Shown here piece after piece: positions 23,570 to 36,012 of a stretch of DNA of 64,000 nt. This DNA comes from Neelides folsomi. Its lineage: Eukaryota; Arthropoda; Collembola; Neelipleona; Neelidae. Where the stretch lies: contig JAQGBZ010000354.1 of assembly GCA_034687125.1 (NCBI GenBank), positions 1-64,000 of the forward strand, in the 5' to 3' direction. The notes beneath the pieces are model-generated. The model was not told the DNA's origin and did no database searches. It saw only the letters and a list, made by a program, of their open reading frames with translations. How positions within the stretch are numbered: the first letter of the stretch is position 1; every line of letters begins with the position of its first letter. The position numbers and the translations under genes are program-made.

Positions 23570-25819
23570 ATGGGTTTAGTATTACCTTTACTTTTTGTGT
23601 GCATCACATTCTTATTACTTTTGAAGTTTAGAAAAGTTTTTAAAAATGATCTTCCTCCAGGTATAAATATTTTAAACTCAATGTTTCACAATTTTTCAAA
23701 AATATTAAAAAATTTACGATTATTACGATTATAGTAATTTTGTTAATAAAATAGATATTTAAATACTTTTGTTAATTTTGTTAATTATTTAGGACCATGG
23801 GGTTTACCGATTGTTGGTCACATTTTGTATTTCACTACTATGGATCCTTATTTGAAGGCAATTGAATGGGGGAAAAAATACGGCCCAATTATTTCTGTCA
23901 GATTTGGAAGCCATTCGTAATTTAATAAAATCTTATACCGTGCCATTATTATCTAAGAGCACAGTAAATAAGGGAAATCCAAGGAAATTTTGTTATTTTT
24001 ACACATCTTATTTACCCAATGTGCTCTTAGATGATAATGGCACTGTAATTACAAATAATTATAACCTTATTATGTAGAATTAAATATCTCAACTTGATAT
24101 TTCAATAATACAAATTATAATTACTTGATAAATATTGATTAATTAAAATATGATTAATTTTTATAGGGGTATTTTTGTAAACGATACAAATATGATCAAA
24201 TCGTTGCTGAAACATCCATTAGCAGGCGAACGACCAGATTTCCATTTTTTTAGAGATCGTTGCGGACCTGGGACCAAAGAACCAAAAGGGCTTGTTTTTT
24301 CTAGTGAAGAAAGATGGCTAGAAATTCGGAAATTATCTGCACAAAGTATGAAAACCTTCGGGGTTTCAAAAGTATCCGTTGAAGATTGCATTAGAGAAGA
24401 AATCATTCTCCTTCTGGACAATATTAAAAAAGCCGATGGAGATGAAATCAATTTAAGACATCTTTTTGAAACTTCCGTTGCCGTTCAATCAATGCAACTA
24501 TTAACAGGAGAAAGATTTAGTGCAGATGATCCTTATTTTAGAGCAACATTGAAAAGGATTGTTGAGTAATTTAAACAATATTTATCAAATAATATATATA
24601 TATATATAGGGTGGGTCAAAAGTATCTTTTTTAAATCATAGAAAAAAGAAAGCAACATATGGCCCTCCCTGTACAATGAATATATTTGTACAATAATTTG
24701 GTAAATGTAATTTGAATATTATATATTTTTATTAAATTTAATATTTTTATAGTCAATCTCCTGGAAAAGGTTCTTTGGTAGTTAATGCCTTCGTTATGCC
24801 ATGGATTGTAAAAATTCACAAAAGTATCAATAAATTCATCGGTTATGAAGAATTGCTCGACAGCATGAAGGAAATCCGAAAGTTCTTTAGAAAATATATC
24901 AATTTACATAAAGAGACTTATCAACCAAATGAACCAAGAGATCTCATTGACATGTTCTTTGATAAAATGAAAGAAACAAACGATTCAAAGTCAATTTTCC
25001 ATTCGAGTAATAATCCTGAAGAATTTTTGGAATATGTTTTACTTGATATTTTTTCTGGAGGTATGTTAACAAATGCTTAACTTACAATTAGATATTTTTA
25101 CATAATTAAATGAATATTAAACATTATTAATTAACAAAATATTATTAACAAAATATTTAATTAAAATAAATGATTTAATATTTAGAATATTCATTTAAAA
25201 TTAATGTATAAAATTAGTAATAAAATTAATTTTTTAAGCTGGAGAAACCACAACTTCAACTCTTTGTTGGGCAATGGTTGCTTTTGCGCAATTTCCGGAC
25301 ATCCAAGATAAGGTTTATAAAGAAATTACAAATCTGATTGGATCGCGTCTCCCAACATTTAAAGACCGTGCGAGTTGTCCCTACACAGAAGGCTTCATTT
25401 TGGAAGTTCTCCGATATAGGCCAATTTTTAGTTTGAGTGTTCCGAGACAAACACGTGGAGAAATTGAATTTGAAGGTTACAGAATCCCTAAAGGCACGAT
25501 CATTTACTCAAATTTGTATGCGGCATCACATGATGATAAATATTGGGATAAACCCGAGGAATTCAATCCACTCCGATTTGTTAATTCGGATGAGAAATCT
25601 TTAAATAAACCTGAAAATCTTCTTAGTTTCACTTTAGGGAAAAGAAATTGTCTTGGTGAATTGTCTGCAAGACAAAATTTGTATATGTTTATTGCAAGCA
25701 TTGTACAAAAATTTAAAGTTTTGCCCGCTCCGAGTGATAAGCCGAACTTTGACAATGAGTCTTCATTCTTTTTATCTATTCCAAAATGCAAAAAGGTTGT
25801 TTTTGAAGAAAGAAAATAA
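23570..25819 (+). CDS. Cytochrome P450, clan-2 type (copy A, intact)
   Basis: Five exons: 23570-23660, 23793-23916, 24167-24565, 24753-25060, 25239-25819; 500 residues. N-terminal membrane anchor (LPLLFVCITFLLLLKF), Pro-rich hinge (PPGPWGLP), I-helix AGETTT, ExxR in EVLR, PERF-like motif (PEEFNPLRF) and the haem-binding loop FTLGKRNCLGE with the ligand Cys. Endoplasmic reticulum monooxygenase needing P450 reductase. The substrate cannot be read; tandem arrays of this kind usually serve detoxification. First of four copies and the only one with every exon open. Confidence 0.88.
24607..24671. mobile_element. CAGGGTGGG-family short inverted-repeat element, copy 1
   Basis: In an intron of P450 copy A. 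Ends TAGGGTGGGTCAAAAGTATC and GCCCTCCCTG with inverted AAAGAAAGCAAC/GTATCTTTTTT inner arms; flanked by TA on both sides. Related to 26855-26937 and 49131-49209. Confidence 0.6.
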
Positions 25820-26639
25820 ATTATTTTAACGAGCAAATGGCTTTGTATAAACATGAATATACTGTATAATTATAAATTAATAAAATACATTTGTATACAT
25901 ATTTTACGAAATGGCAAAAATCATTTTCGTCATGTAAAATCATAAATTTATATTATTCGCATCTTGACTAATTTTTGGTCAGGGTGTACAATCTGGGAAC
26001 TAAAAGAGGCACATGTGCCCAAAATAAGGCACATTGGACCCGTAACCGGGCACATGTGCCTCAAAAGGGGCAGATTTGAGCACAAAATGGGCAAATCAAA
26101 ATAAGGCACAAGTGCCTAAAAATGGGAACATGGGCACTTGGAACCAAACTGGGTAAATGTACGGGCACAATTGACTTTCAAAAATTATCAAATATACGCT
26201 AAAATGAAGTGAATTTTATGATTTAAAGATTCTACTCGATATAAATACTTAAAATCAATTGAAACAAGGTTTCACCATAAAAAACTATGTAGAACCATGG
26301 TTCAGCACACCATGGAAAGTTTCTAAAAACCAAACCATGAAACACCATGGTTCTTTCCTTGTGAAGCATGGACATTTCACATTTCCATGGTTTACATGGT
26401 TCAGAATCCCATGGTTCACATGTCCAAGGTTTTCATGATTGAGTCCCATTGTATTACATATCAAATGGTTCTTTGGGTTTATTTGTAGCGCGTAGCTTAG
26501 ATGATTGAAATGATCACATAGTTTAAATTGGCTACATGGTTCACATGGTTCTATATGGTGCGTTAAATGGTTCAAAATGATTGAGTTTTAGTGTCCATCG
26601 TTCATGCATGCTATGAAAACAATATTACAATACTAAAAA
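25820..26639. other. Spacer with palindrome-rich blocks
   Basis: 26008-26170 holds repeated GGGCACATGTGCC-type palindromes (exact GGCACATGTGCC twice). 26284-26600 is full of CCATGG and CATGGTTC units in both orientations. Neither block resembles a gene; a minus-strand ORF of 96 codons through the second block reads as His/Asn/Gly-rich repeat and I do not call it. Confidence 0.6.
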
Positions 26640-27940
26640 CAATAACAATATTAAAAAAGCAGATAGAAATGAAATAAATTTAAAACATCTTTTTGAAACT
26701 CCTTTGGAAATTTATATAATGCAAGCTTTGATTAGAGAAAAATTTAGTCCTTATTTTAAACAAACAATGCAAAGAATCACAGAGTAAATTAATTTAAACA
26801 TAATTATTGTTAAATAATATATTACATTTTTAAACGTAAAGACATAAATAAATACAGGGTGGGTAAACCATAAGTTACTATTTCTTTTTAAATAAACAAT
26901 ATAGTATAAAAAAGAAAGCTACTTGTGGCCCACCCTGTATATATAGTAAATATGTAAAAGTTTGGTTTAATAATCTGATTTTTTTAGTCAATATCCAAGT
27001 ATAGATCCTTTGACAATTTATGCCTTGGATTGTAAAAATCCACAAAAGTATCAATAAATTCATCAAGTATGAAGAAATTCTTGAACACATGAAGGACATC
27101 CGGAAATTCTTTGGAAAACATTAATTTGCATAAAGAGAGTTATCAACCAAATGAACCAAGAGATCCCATTGATATGTTCTTTGATAAAATGAAAGAAACA
27201 AACGATTCAAAATCGGTTTCCCATGCAAGTAACAATCCTGAAGAATTTTTGGAATATGTATTGATATTTTTCAACAGGTAGATCTTTTTATCTAATTAAA
27301 TAGAATTTATAATAAATAAAATTTAGGTTAGATCATGTTAGACTTGTATTAGTAATTTTTTCTTAAGCTGGAGAAACTACAAATTCAACTCTTTGTTGGG
27401 CAATGGTAATTCTTGCAAAATTTATGGACATTCAAGAAAATATTTATAAACAATTACCAATCTGGTTGGATCGCGTCTCCCAACATTCAAAGACCGAGCG
27501 AGTTGTCCTTACACTGAAGGATTCATTATGGAAGTTCTCAGATTGCGCCCGATTTTGGCTTTGAGTCTTCCGAGGAAAGCAAGTGCGGATATATAATTCG
27601 AAGGATAGAAAATCCCAAAAGATACCATAATATTCCAAAATATTTATGCAGCGTCGCATGATGAGAAATATTAGGAAAAACCGGAGGAATTCAATCCACT
27701 TCGGTTGTAAATTCGGATACAAAATCTTCAAATAAATCCGAAAATCTTGGCTTCTCATTAGGGAAAAGAAACTGTCATGGGGAATTGTCTAGAAGGCAAA
27801 GCTTATTTTTATTTATTGCAAGCATTGTAAAAAAATTTAAAGTATTGCCCGATCCAAATGATAAACCCAATTTCAAAATTGAGAGTTCTTTCTTTGTAGC
27901 AGGTCCAAATTGCAAGTGTTGTTTTAAAGAATGGAAATAA
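26640..27940 (+). pseudogene. Cytochrome P450 pseudogene (copy B)
   Basis: Remains of exons 3 (26640-26787), 4 (about 26987-27280) and 5 (about 27367-27940) in the order of copy A. Exons 1-2 and most of exon 3 are missing and the remaining exons have stops and frameshifts (for example AGETTN is readable, then frames break before PYTEGFIMEVLR). The haem Cys codon region survives (GKRNCHGELS). Clearly dead. Confidence 0.85.
26855..26937. mobile_element. CAGGGTGGG-family short inverted-repeat element, copy 2
   Basis: 83 bp, starts CAGGGTGGG and ends CCCACCCTG, with inner arms TTTCTTTTTAAATAAAC and AAAAAAGAAAGC; directly flanked by TA. The best-preserved copy. Size, TIR and TA target suit a Tc1/mariner-type MITE. 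It sits in the exon 3-4 intron of pseudogene B. Confidence 0.75.
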
Positions 27941-28187
27941 ATTATTCAAATATATAGCATAGTATTTTTATTCTTGTATAAAGATTATATTCTTTAAAAT
28001 TATAATGGTTAATAAAATAATATTTTCCTATAAATATTTTTGTATACCAATTTATGCAGCACATTCATATATTGTATAATCAAATTATTCAAAGATGATT
28101 GTGCATATAAATGTGTATATTAAAGTAAGTGTATATTATACCAGATACATACGTATTATACGTGTGTGATATGTTAGTAATCTAATA

Positions 28188-28376
28188 AAAATGGAATGTA
28201 AACTCAATTCAACAACAGGTATATTTTTTGAGATAAAAACCATATTATATAAAGCTCATTAATATGTTCATGCATATTAAAATGCAAGGGTAGCAAAAGC
28301 ATGACCATGAAATCATCATTTCCATTTCATTGTGTGTTGGAATAAAAGCTTCAAGTTTTGGTCTAGCTTTAATTAA
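28188..28376 (+). promoter_or_regulatory. Upstream region of P450 copy C, identical to copy A
   Basis: Identical by eye to 23381-23569, including the TATATAAAG candidate TATA box. Coding exons further down differ between A and C at many positions, so this patch is younger than the gene duplication. Confidence 0.6.
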
Positions 28377-30362
28377 ATGGGTTTAGTATTACCTTTACTT
28401 TTTGTGTGCATCACATTCTTATTATTATTGAAGTTTAAAAAAGTTTTTAAAAACGATCTTCCACCAGGTTAAATATAATTCTTATTAATATCTGTATAGT
28501 ATAGTAATCTTAATTTTATAATAGTATTCTAACTTGGTTATCATTTTAATATTTAGGACCATGGGGTTTGCCAATTATTGGCCATTTCTTGTACTTCACT
28601 AAAGTTGAACCGTATTTGAAGGCAATAGAATGGGAGAAAATATATGGACCAATCATTTCAATAACATTTGGAAGTTTTCCGTAAACAAAACTAAATATTT
28701 TAAATATAAATTATTTAATTTTAAATAAATATTTTATGTAAATTTTGACTAATTTTATAGATCTGTTATTGTAAACGATACAAATTTGATCAAATTGTTG
28801 TTGAAACATCCATTAGCTGATGGACGACCAGATTTCCATTTTTTTAAAGATCGATGTGGACCAGGTGCAAAAGAACCATTAGGGTTAATATTTTCTAATG
28901 AAGAGAAATGGCAAGAAGTTCGAAAATTAACTGCACAAAGTATGAAAACATTTGGAGTTTCAAAACCAGCCGTAGAAGATTGTACAAAAGATGAAATCAT
29001 TGAAGTTGTGAATAATATTAAAAATAATGCTGGTAGTGAAACCAATTTAAGACATCTTTTTGAAACTTCTGTTACAATTCAATTAATGCAAGTAATGACA
29101 GGAGAAAGATTTAGCGCAGATGATCCTTATTTTAGAACAATTTTGAATAGACTTATTGAGTAATTGAAAAAAAATCACATTTATTTTACATACATATTAA
29201 TAACATTTAATTATTAACTTTTTTTCTCAAATAACAAATGATTTTATTATATTGAATTAAATTAATTAAATTAAAATATTACTTAAATAATGACTGAATA
29301 ATCAGATAAAAATAATTAAATGATTTAAATGTATTATATTATATAGGCAATCTCCAGATAAAGATTCTTTGGCAGTTTTACCCTATGTTATGCCATGGGT
29401 TGCAAAAATCAGCAAAAGAATCAATAAATTCATTGGATATGATCAAATAATTGAAAGTGTGAAGGAAATTTTAAAGTTCTTTAGAAAATATATCGATTTA
29501 CATAAAGAGACTTATCAACCAAATGAACCACGAGATCTCATTGACATGTTCTTTGATAAAATGAAAGAAACAAACGATTCAAAATCGGTCTTCCATTCGA
29601 ATAATAATCCTTTAAAATCATTGGAATTTCTCTTACTTGATGTTTTTTCAGGAGGTAAATTAAAATTTAATTTATTTAAAACTAAAAAATTATTTATTTA
29701 TATTGAAAAATTTATTTTAAGTTAAAATAAAATATAATTGTAAGTTAAATAATACAATATTAATTTGTTAAAATTTTCTAAGCTGGAGAAACAACAACTA
29801 CAACTCTTTGTTGGGCAATGGTCACTCTTGCACAATTTATGGATATTCAAGATAAGATTTATGAAGAAATTACTAATCTGATTGGATCGCGTCTTCCAAC
29901 ATTCAAAGACCGGGCAAGTTGTCCCTACACTGAAGGTTTCATTCTGGAAGTTCTTCGTTATCGGCCGATTTTTCTTTTGGGTGTTCCGAGACAAGCACGT
30001 GGAGATATTCAATTCGAAGGATACAGAATCCCAAAAGGCACGCTCATTTATTCGAATTTGTATGCGGCATCACACGATGAGAAAATTTGGGAAAAACCTG
30101 AGGAATTCAATCCACTCCGATTTGTAAATTCCGATACAAAATCTTCAAATAAGCCCGAAAATCTTCTCGGATTCACATTAGGGAAAAGAAATTTTTTGGT
30201 GAATTGTCAGCAAGAGAAAATCTCTTTATGTTTATTTCAACCATTGTACAAAAATTTAAAGTTTTGCCTGCTCCAAGTGATAAGCCGAACTTTGACATTG
30301 AGGCTTCTTTATTTGTATCTGCTCCAAAATGCAAAAAGGTTGTTTTTGAAGAAAGAAATTAA
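28377..30362 (+). pseudogene. Cytochrome P450 copy C, frameshifted at the haem ligand
   Basis: Exons 28377-28467, 28557-28680, 28761-29159, 29347-29654 and 29783-30362 match copy A in size and phase and are open (PPGPWGLP, AGETTT, EVLR, PEEFNPLRF). At about 30191-30198 the codons that should give N-C-L-G are changed: one base is missing and the Cys codon has become TTT, so the frame shifts right at the haem-binding cysteine and the last 60 residues are wrong. After the shift the ancestral frame is still undamaged to its stop (ending KKVVFEERN), so the loss is recent. A sequencing error is possible, but the base change beside the deletion argues against a simple one. Confidence 0.85.
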
Positions 30363-30730
30363 ATTATGTAATTAATTAATAAATCAATTAATAAACAATG
30401 TTAAATAAAGGTATTTATAAAGTATCTTATCTATTCATATAAAATTCATACTAATAGTGTAATACTTAATACTACAATATATAATTTTATTATGCTGATG
30501 TTTCATTGTCATTGTGTTTGAAAGAATTATTAAGTTTTTCATCCCACTTGAATGATGCTGGAAATATTTTTTATTTAAAGGTTTTTTTCCACCTGCTAAT
30601 TCAAAGTCAACTTATCTCATCTTTGAGTGTTTTAGATAATGATACATTTTCAAGTTCATTAACTACCTAAGTTTATATTATGTAATGCACCAATTTAAAA
30701 TGGTCTTGAAATCAGAATTATTTTTTTAAC
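30363..30730. other. Spacer between P450 copies C and D
   Basis: AT-rich, no structure recognised apart from the presumed promoter of copy D. It does not share the A/C promoter patch. Confidence 0.4.
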
Positions 30731-32614
30731 TTGGATTTAGTTTTACCATTGTTTGTGTTTATCACATTCTTATTATTACTCAAGTTAAAAAATGTATTTA
30801 AAAATGATACTCCTCCAGGTATATCCTTAAATATATAATAATTATTATTATATTTTGAATAAAATTGATAATGTGAACAATTATCTTATATTATTAAGTT
30901 TTAATATTTATGTACAGTAAATTAATTGATAAATAAAATAATATGTAATTATAAAAATTAAATATCAATATTGATTATTAAATTATTATATTTAGGACCA
31001 TGGGGCTTACCAATCGTTGGCCATTTGTTTAACTTCAATAATATAGATCTTTATTTGAAGGCTATTGAATGGGGAAAAATATACGACTTCATAATTTCAA
31101 TTAGATTTGGAAGTTTTCGTAAGAAAATAAGTAATACATTGTTTTTAAAGATTTAATAATAAATAATAATTAATAATGATTTTTAATTATTTTAGAGCTA
31201 TTTTTGTAAATGATTCAAAATTAACCCAAACATTGCTAAAACATCCGTTAGCTGACGACCAGATTTCCATTTTTTAAAGATTGATGTGGACCCGATGCAA
31301 AAGAAGTATTAGACCTGGCATTTTCTAGTGGAGAACATTGGCAAAAAGTTAGAAATATTATAAATGAGGCTAGAAATTCTGCACAAAGTATGAAAACCTT
31401 CGGGGTTTCAAAAGTATCCGTTGAAGATTGCATTAGAGAAGAAATCATTCTCCTTCTGGACAATATTAAAAAAGCCGATGGAGATGAAATCAATTTAAGA
31501 CATCTTTTTGAAACTTCCGTTGCCGTTCAATCAATGCAACTATTAACAGGAGAAAGATTTAGTCCAGATGATCCTTATTTTAGAGAAACACTGAAAAGAA
31601 TTGTTGAGTAATTAACAAATAACTTTAATAATATTTACATTAATAATGATGACTCAAAGTTTATTTATCAATTAAATAATTAAATTTATTTTAAAGTCAA
31701 TCTTCGGAAAAGAGTTCTTTGTCAGCTTTACCCTTTGTTATACCATGGGTTGCAAAAATCCATAAAAGGATCAATAAATTCATCGGGTATGAAGAGTTAC
31801 TTGAAAGTAATGTCGAAATCAGAAAGTTCTTTAGAAAATATATCGATTTACACAAAGACTTATCAACCAAATGAACCAAGAGATCTCATTAATATGTTCT
31901 TTGATAAAATCCAAAATCGGTTTTCCATTCCAATAATAATCCATTAGGAATATTGGATTTTGTTTTAAGTGATGTATTTTCAGGAGGTAAGTTTATATTT
32001 AAATTTAAAAATTTATGAATTGTATAATTTAAATAAATATTAATTATACAAATATTAATCTAAGCTGGGGAAATCACAACTTCAACTTTATGTTGGGCGA
32101 TGATAACTCTTGCACAATTTTCGGATATCCAAGAAAAAATTTTTATAAAGAAATTACCAATCTGGTTGGATCGCGTCTTCCAACATTCAAAGACCGGGCG
32201 AGTTGTCCTTACACTGAAGGATTCATTATGGAAGTTCTCAGATTTCGCCCGATTTTGGTTCTCTGCTACAGACCGATTGTTGCTATGGGTGTTCCGAGAA
32301 TAACACGTGGAGATATTCAATTTGAAGGTTACAGAATCCCCAAAGATACAATCATCTCAAATATTTATGCGGCATCTCACGATGAGAGAATATTGGGATA
32401 AACCTGAAGAATTCAATCCACTCAGATTTGTAAATTAATTTACAAAATCTTCAAATAAGCCAGAAAATATTTGTTTATTGCAAGCATCGTTCAACGATTT
32501 AAAGTTTTCCCTGCTCCAAATGACATGCCGAACTTTGACATTGAATTTTCTTTATTTTTATCCAGCCCAAAATGCAAAAAAGTTGTTTTTGCAGAAAAAA
32601 TAAATTCAAATAAA
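30731..32614 (+). pseudogene. Cytochrome P450 copy D, degenerate
   Basis: All five exons can be found (about 30731-30818, 30996-31118, 31196-31609, 31697-31987, 32067-32614). The start ATG is TTG, exon 2 is one base short, exon 3 has a deletion near LADDQISIF, exon 4 has shifts, and exon 5 has an extra duplicated segment (RPILVLCYRPIVAMGV) and lost the haem loop. Exon 3 nevertheless contains 186 bases identical to copy A. Confidence 0.85.
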
Positions 32615-32755
32615 TGATTTCAGATTAAAGTTTCACTGTAATATTGATTAAAAAACCACATTAACATTTCAATTGTATTTTATATTCATAATCTTAAATA
32701 TAATTAATTAAGGATAATCATAATAATCAAATACAACAATAGTAATAATGCAATA

Positions 32756-32867
32756 TTGGGGAAATATTACACAATATAGTAACGGAATCTATGTTCGTAT
32801 TATGGAACTTTTCTGATTTCAATGTTTACTGATAGAGGGGAGATAAGAAAGTGCTACATAGCCCCAA
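32756..32867. mobile_element. Short inverted-repeat element (TGGGGCATTA family), copy 2
   Basis: Starts TTGGGG and ends CCCCAA, about 112 bp, diverged copy of 21965-22074. Lies just downstream of the SDR gene end. Confidence 0.6.
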
Positions 32868-32925
32868 TTCTTTTTATTTTCAAGTTTATTATATTAGTTT
32901 AAAGTTTACAAAAACATTAATTGTT

Positions 32926-34038
32926 TCACCAAAGTGTTAATCCACCATCTATAATGAGATCATGTCCTGTGATGTAATCGGAAAGCGGAGATGCCAAAAA
33001 GACAGCGGCTCCAACAAGATCATCAACTTCGCCTAATTTCCTCATTGGAATATCGCGAATCCAACGATCCTGCACAGCCACCAAATGAGGAGCTTGATTC
33101 AATGGCGTTTTAATGTAGCCCCTAATTAATTAACCAGATTACCTCAATTAAGTTTAAATAAAACTTTTACAATTAAGTTATTAAATATAAATTAGTTATA
33201 CTTAAAGTTAAATATTATTATTATTATTAAATTGACTTACGGTGAAATTGAATTAACACGGATTCCTCTATCAGCCCATTCTGCTGCTAAAGTTTTGGTC
33301 AAGTGAATAACTCCAGCTTTTGAAACATTCCCAGTAACTAAAAATTAAAAAAATTACTGAAATATTAAAATTAAAGTTTAAATTTAATAAAATTTAATTA
33401 TTTTACTAACTATTATTTTGTGGATGCAAAACAACTGTTCCCGAGATTGAAGCTGTATTAATAATTTTTCCATATCCGTTCTTAAGCATGTGTTTGGCTT
33501 CAGCTTGACATGAAAAGAAAACTCCGTCCAAATTAACTCCCATAACTTTTTTCCATTCTTCCTCTGATGTATTTTCCGATGCCGAAGTTGTAAGAATTCC
33601 AGCGTTGTTACATGCAATGTTCAAATCCCCATATTTTTCTAGTACTTTTTCGACCATCAATTCAACCTCTGACTTTTTTGACACGTCAACTTCTAAAGCA
33701 ATGCATTCAATTCCTTTCGCCTTCAAAAATATAATAAGACATTAATTGACTATTTATTATAATTTATAACTATCATTTCAATTTACATTAATAATTTATA
33801 ACTATAATTTATAATTATCATTTATAATTATATTGTTAAATAATTTTAAATTTAATTGCTTTACCTTAAGTTCTTCGACCACTGTTTGAGCTCTAGTTAA
33901 AATTAAATCTGCAACTACAACTTTTGCCCCGGCTTCTCCAAGAGCGTGTGCAATTCCACGGCCAATTCCTTGACCTCCACCAGTCACAAGTCCAACTTTA
34001 CCATTAAGCCGAAATTTATCAATAATTCCGTTAGACAT
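32926..34038 (-). CDS. Short-chain dehydrogenase/reductase with altered active site
   Basis: Exons 33865-34038, 33411-33720, 33241-33337, 32926-33121; 258 residues, the standard classical-SDR length. Rossmann motif TGGGQGIG, adenine-ring Asp in ADL and DV, NNAG, active-site Ser in NTASISG, and the C-terminal [14 protein letters not shown]. The catalytic YxxxK is missing its Tyr: at the exon 2-3 junction the chain reads GNVSK, with Gly where Tyr is expected. The Lys is kept. NAD(P)-dependent oxidoreduction would normally need the Tyr, so it may be inactive, use another residue, or be mis-spliced at this junction in my model. The sequence style resembles fungal and bacterial polyol/sugar SDRs; that is only an impression. 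Confidence 0.85.
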
Positions 34039-36012
34039 TGCTAAAATAATTATTTGACTTATTTGGGTTTATTTTAGAATTTCTTTTCGAATATTCCTGG
34101 AACTGACCCTAAATGAGTGAGTGCAAAGGGATGACCTTGAAAATATCTTTTATCTTATACTTTATCTTATATTCTGATTAATTATATGAAGATTCTATAG
34201 CCAATGACATTGACAATATATTATATTAGATTGTATAAATATAATGAGATTGTTTATATATATAAATATAAAGTATAATGAGCTCGTTAATGAGTAAACT
34301 GTAAATAAATTTAATTCATCAACAAAGTTATGTTGATTTAGGGGGTTGATTTTACTAATATAATATAAATCAACAATTTAAAGTCTATTAATCAATATGA
34401 AATGCATAAAAACATTATTATAATGATTAATACGGTAATAGTTTAATTCATCGTATTTAAAACAGTAAGCAGAAAATATGATTTCATGCTTTAAAGCTTT
34501 AACATGCAATATAATAGAATTTTGTTTAAAATTGTTTATAAATAGGGGGTAAAAATATATATTTTGCAAAAGAAATAAAGATAAGAATCTAATCAATAAA
34601 TGGAGTAAATCTGCAAAACGCTGCTTTGGCTATTTTTAATTTGAAAGGGCCGAGGTCGTTACATTCATTCCCTGCCTATAACAGGAAATTCGGAACATTG
34701 AAAGTTGCTCATAAGCAATTTGTGCTTCCTTGTAGCAACATCAGAAACTTTTTTTACAAATATATTTATAAGTTACAAATATATTGGAAGAGATGTAGAA
34801 GAGCAGGGAAAGAGGGCTAGGATGCAAATTTTCCAATGCTTCGAATGCCCTAATGCTAAACCAAACTCCTCTAATGCACTAACCTAAACAAAAAGCCCCT
34901 CAACACCCATCACCCCTTATGCAAATGAAATATACAATTCCGCACGTTTAATCAAAATAAGACTAATTCTCCCTTTTATATAATCAATAATGGAACATAT
35001 TAGAGAGGTTAACAAGAGGTTAGCAAAGTTAGCAAGAGGTTGAGCAATAATGGTAATCTTTATTCATGTTATATAATATTATTTTATTCATATTATACAA
35101 ATTATAACATATTAAAATCCAAGATCAATTGATCGAGTGTTGGTAGTTCCATGTAAAGCTAAGTAATTAGGTCAAGCTCGCTGATTCCAAGCTCCAGAGC
35201 AATTTCTCCACAGGAAAGTCCCAAAGTACCCATAACAGATCTGCCGAAGAACTGTAAGGTTTATTTCATTATAAAACAAAGTTTTATAATGTTGATGAAA
35301 ATAAGAAAATGAAAAGAAGGAAATTTAATTGCTAAAAACGTCTTATAGTTGCGGAAATTATTCGGCTGGATTATGTTTATAAATTGTGTATAATTCTATC
35401 AGGGACGTTGATTTATTCATTAATTCGACAAAAAGGGGCTTGAAAATTGATCAAAAAATCTACAATAGATTGGATTTCTCAAAAAAGTTCATGATCATTT
35501 GTGGAATGCGAATCTAGGTCAAAATAGACAAAAAAACTCGAGTAATTATTGTAGGAGTAGTTATTGTAGGAATATTTATTGTAGGAGTAATTATGATCGA
35601 GCGTAATTATTGGCGGATACCGTGGAATACCTATCATAATTAAAATGGACAAGAATTTTTATGTGAATAATGTACTTTAACTGGCTTTAATTGAAATTGA
35701 ACATTCAAAATTTTCACTCTGGCAAAATTATCGGAGTTGTTTACACATCATGGTAAAGCCATTTCATATGGGGAAGAAACATGAATGGAGTAATATTGAC
35801 TTAAAAGAGTCATGATGCTGGTAAAGGAAATAAACGCGTAGGATTGAAACCGAGATTATAAAATCAAGAATGCAAACTTGTTTATTAACCAAACAATAAT
35901 AATAATAACAATAGAATTTTTATTATTCAATATTTTTCAATAATTTATTGTATATTTGTTTTTATATAAAATCATTTAAAATCATTCTTGTGGTTTCATT
36001 TAGCTCGTTAAG
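34039..36012. other. Intergenic, mostly without genes
   Basis: 2 kb of AT-rich sequence holding one possible orphan exon (35159-35251). 34620-34930 is slightly richer in GC with short ORFs but no recognisable product. 35530-35620 has short repeats of GTAATTATTGTAGGAGTA. Confidence 0.4.
35159..35251 (-). pseudogene. Orphan C-terminal exon, unknown gene
   Basis: After a good acceptor (CTTACAG) the minus strand reads 30 codons to a TAG: FFGRSVMGTLGLSCGEIA then LELGISELDLIT. Base composition is richer in GC than the surroundings, which suggests former coding sequence. I cannot find preceding exons nearby, so it is either the end of a gene relic or chance. Confidence 0.25.

Noticed and set aside
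26285-26575. 96-codon minus-strand ORF rich in His and Asn
   Set aside because: Made entirely of CCATGGTTC-type repeats; no start context, splice signals or domain.
34626-34887. Two overlapping ORFs near 34.7 kb
   Set aside because: No homology-like motifs and no splice context; slight GC rise alone is not enough.
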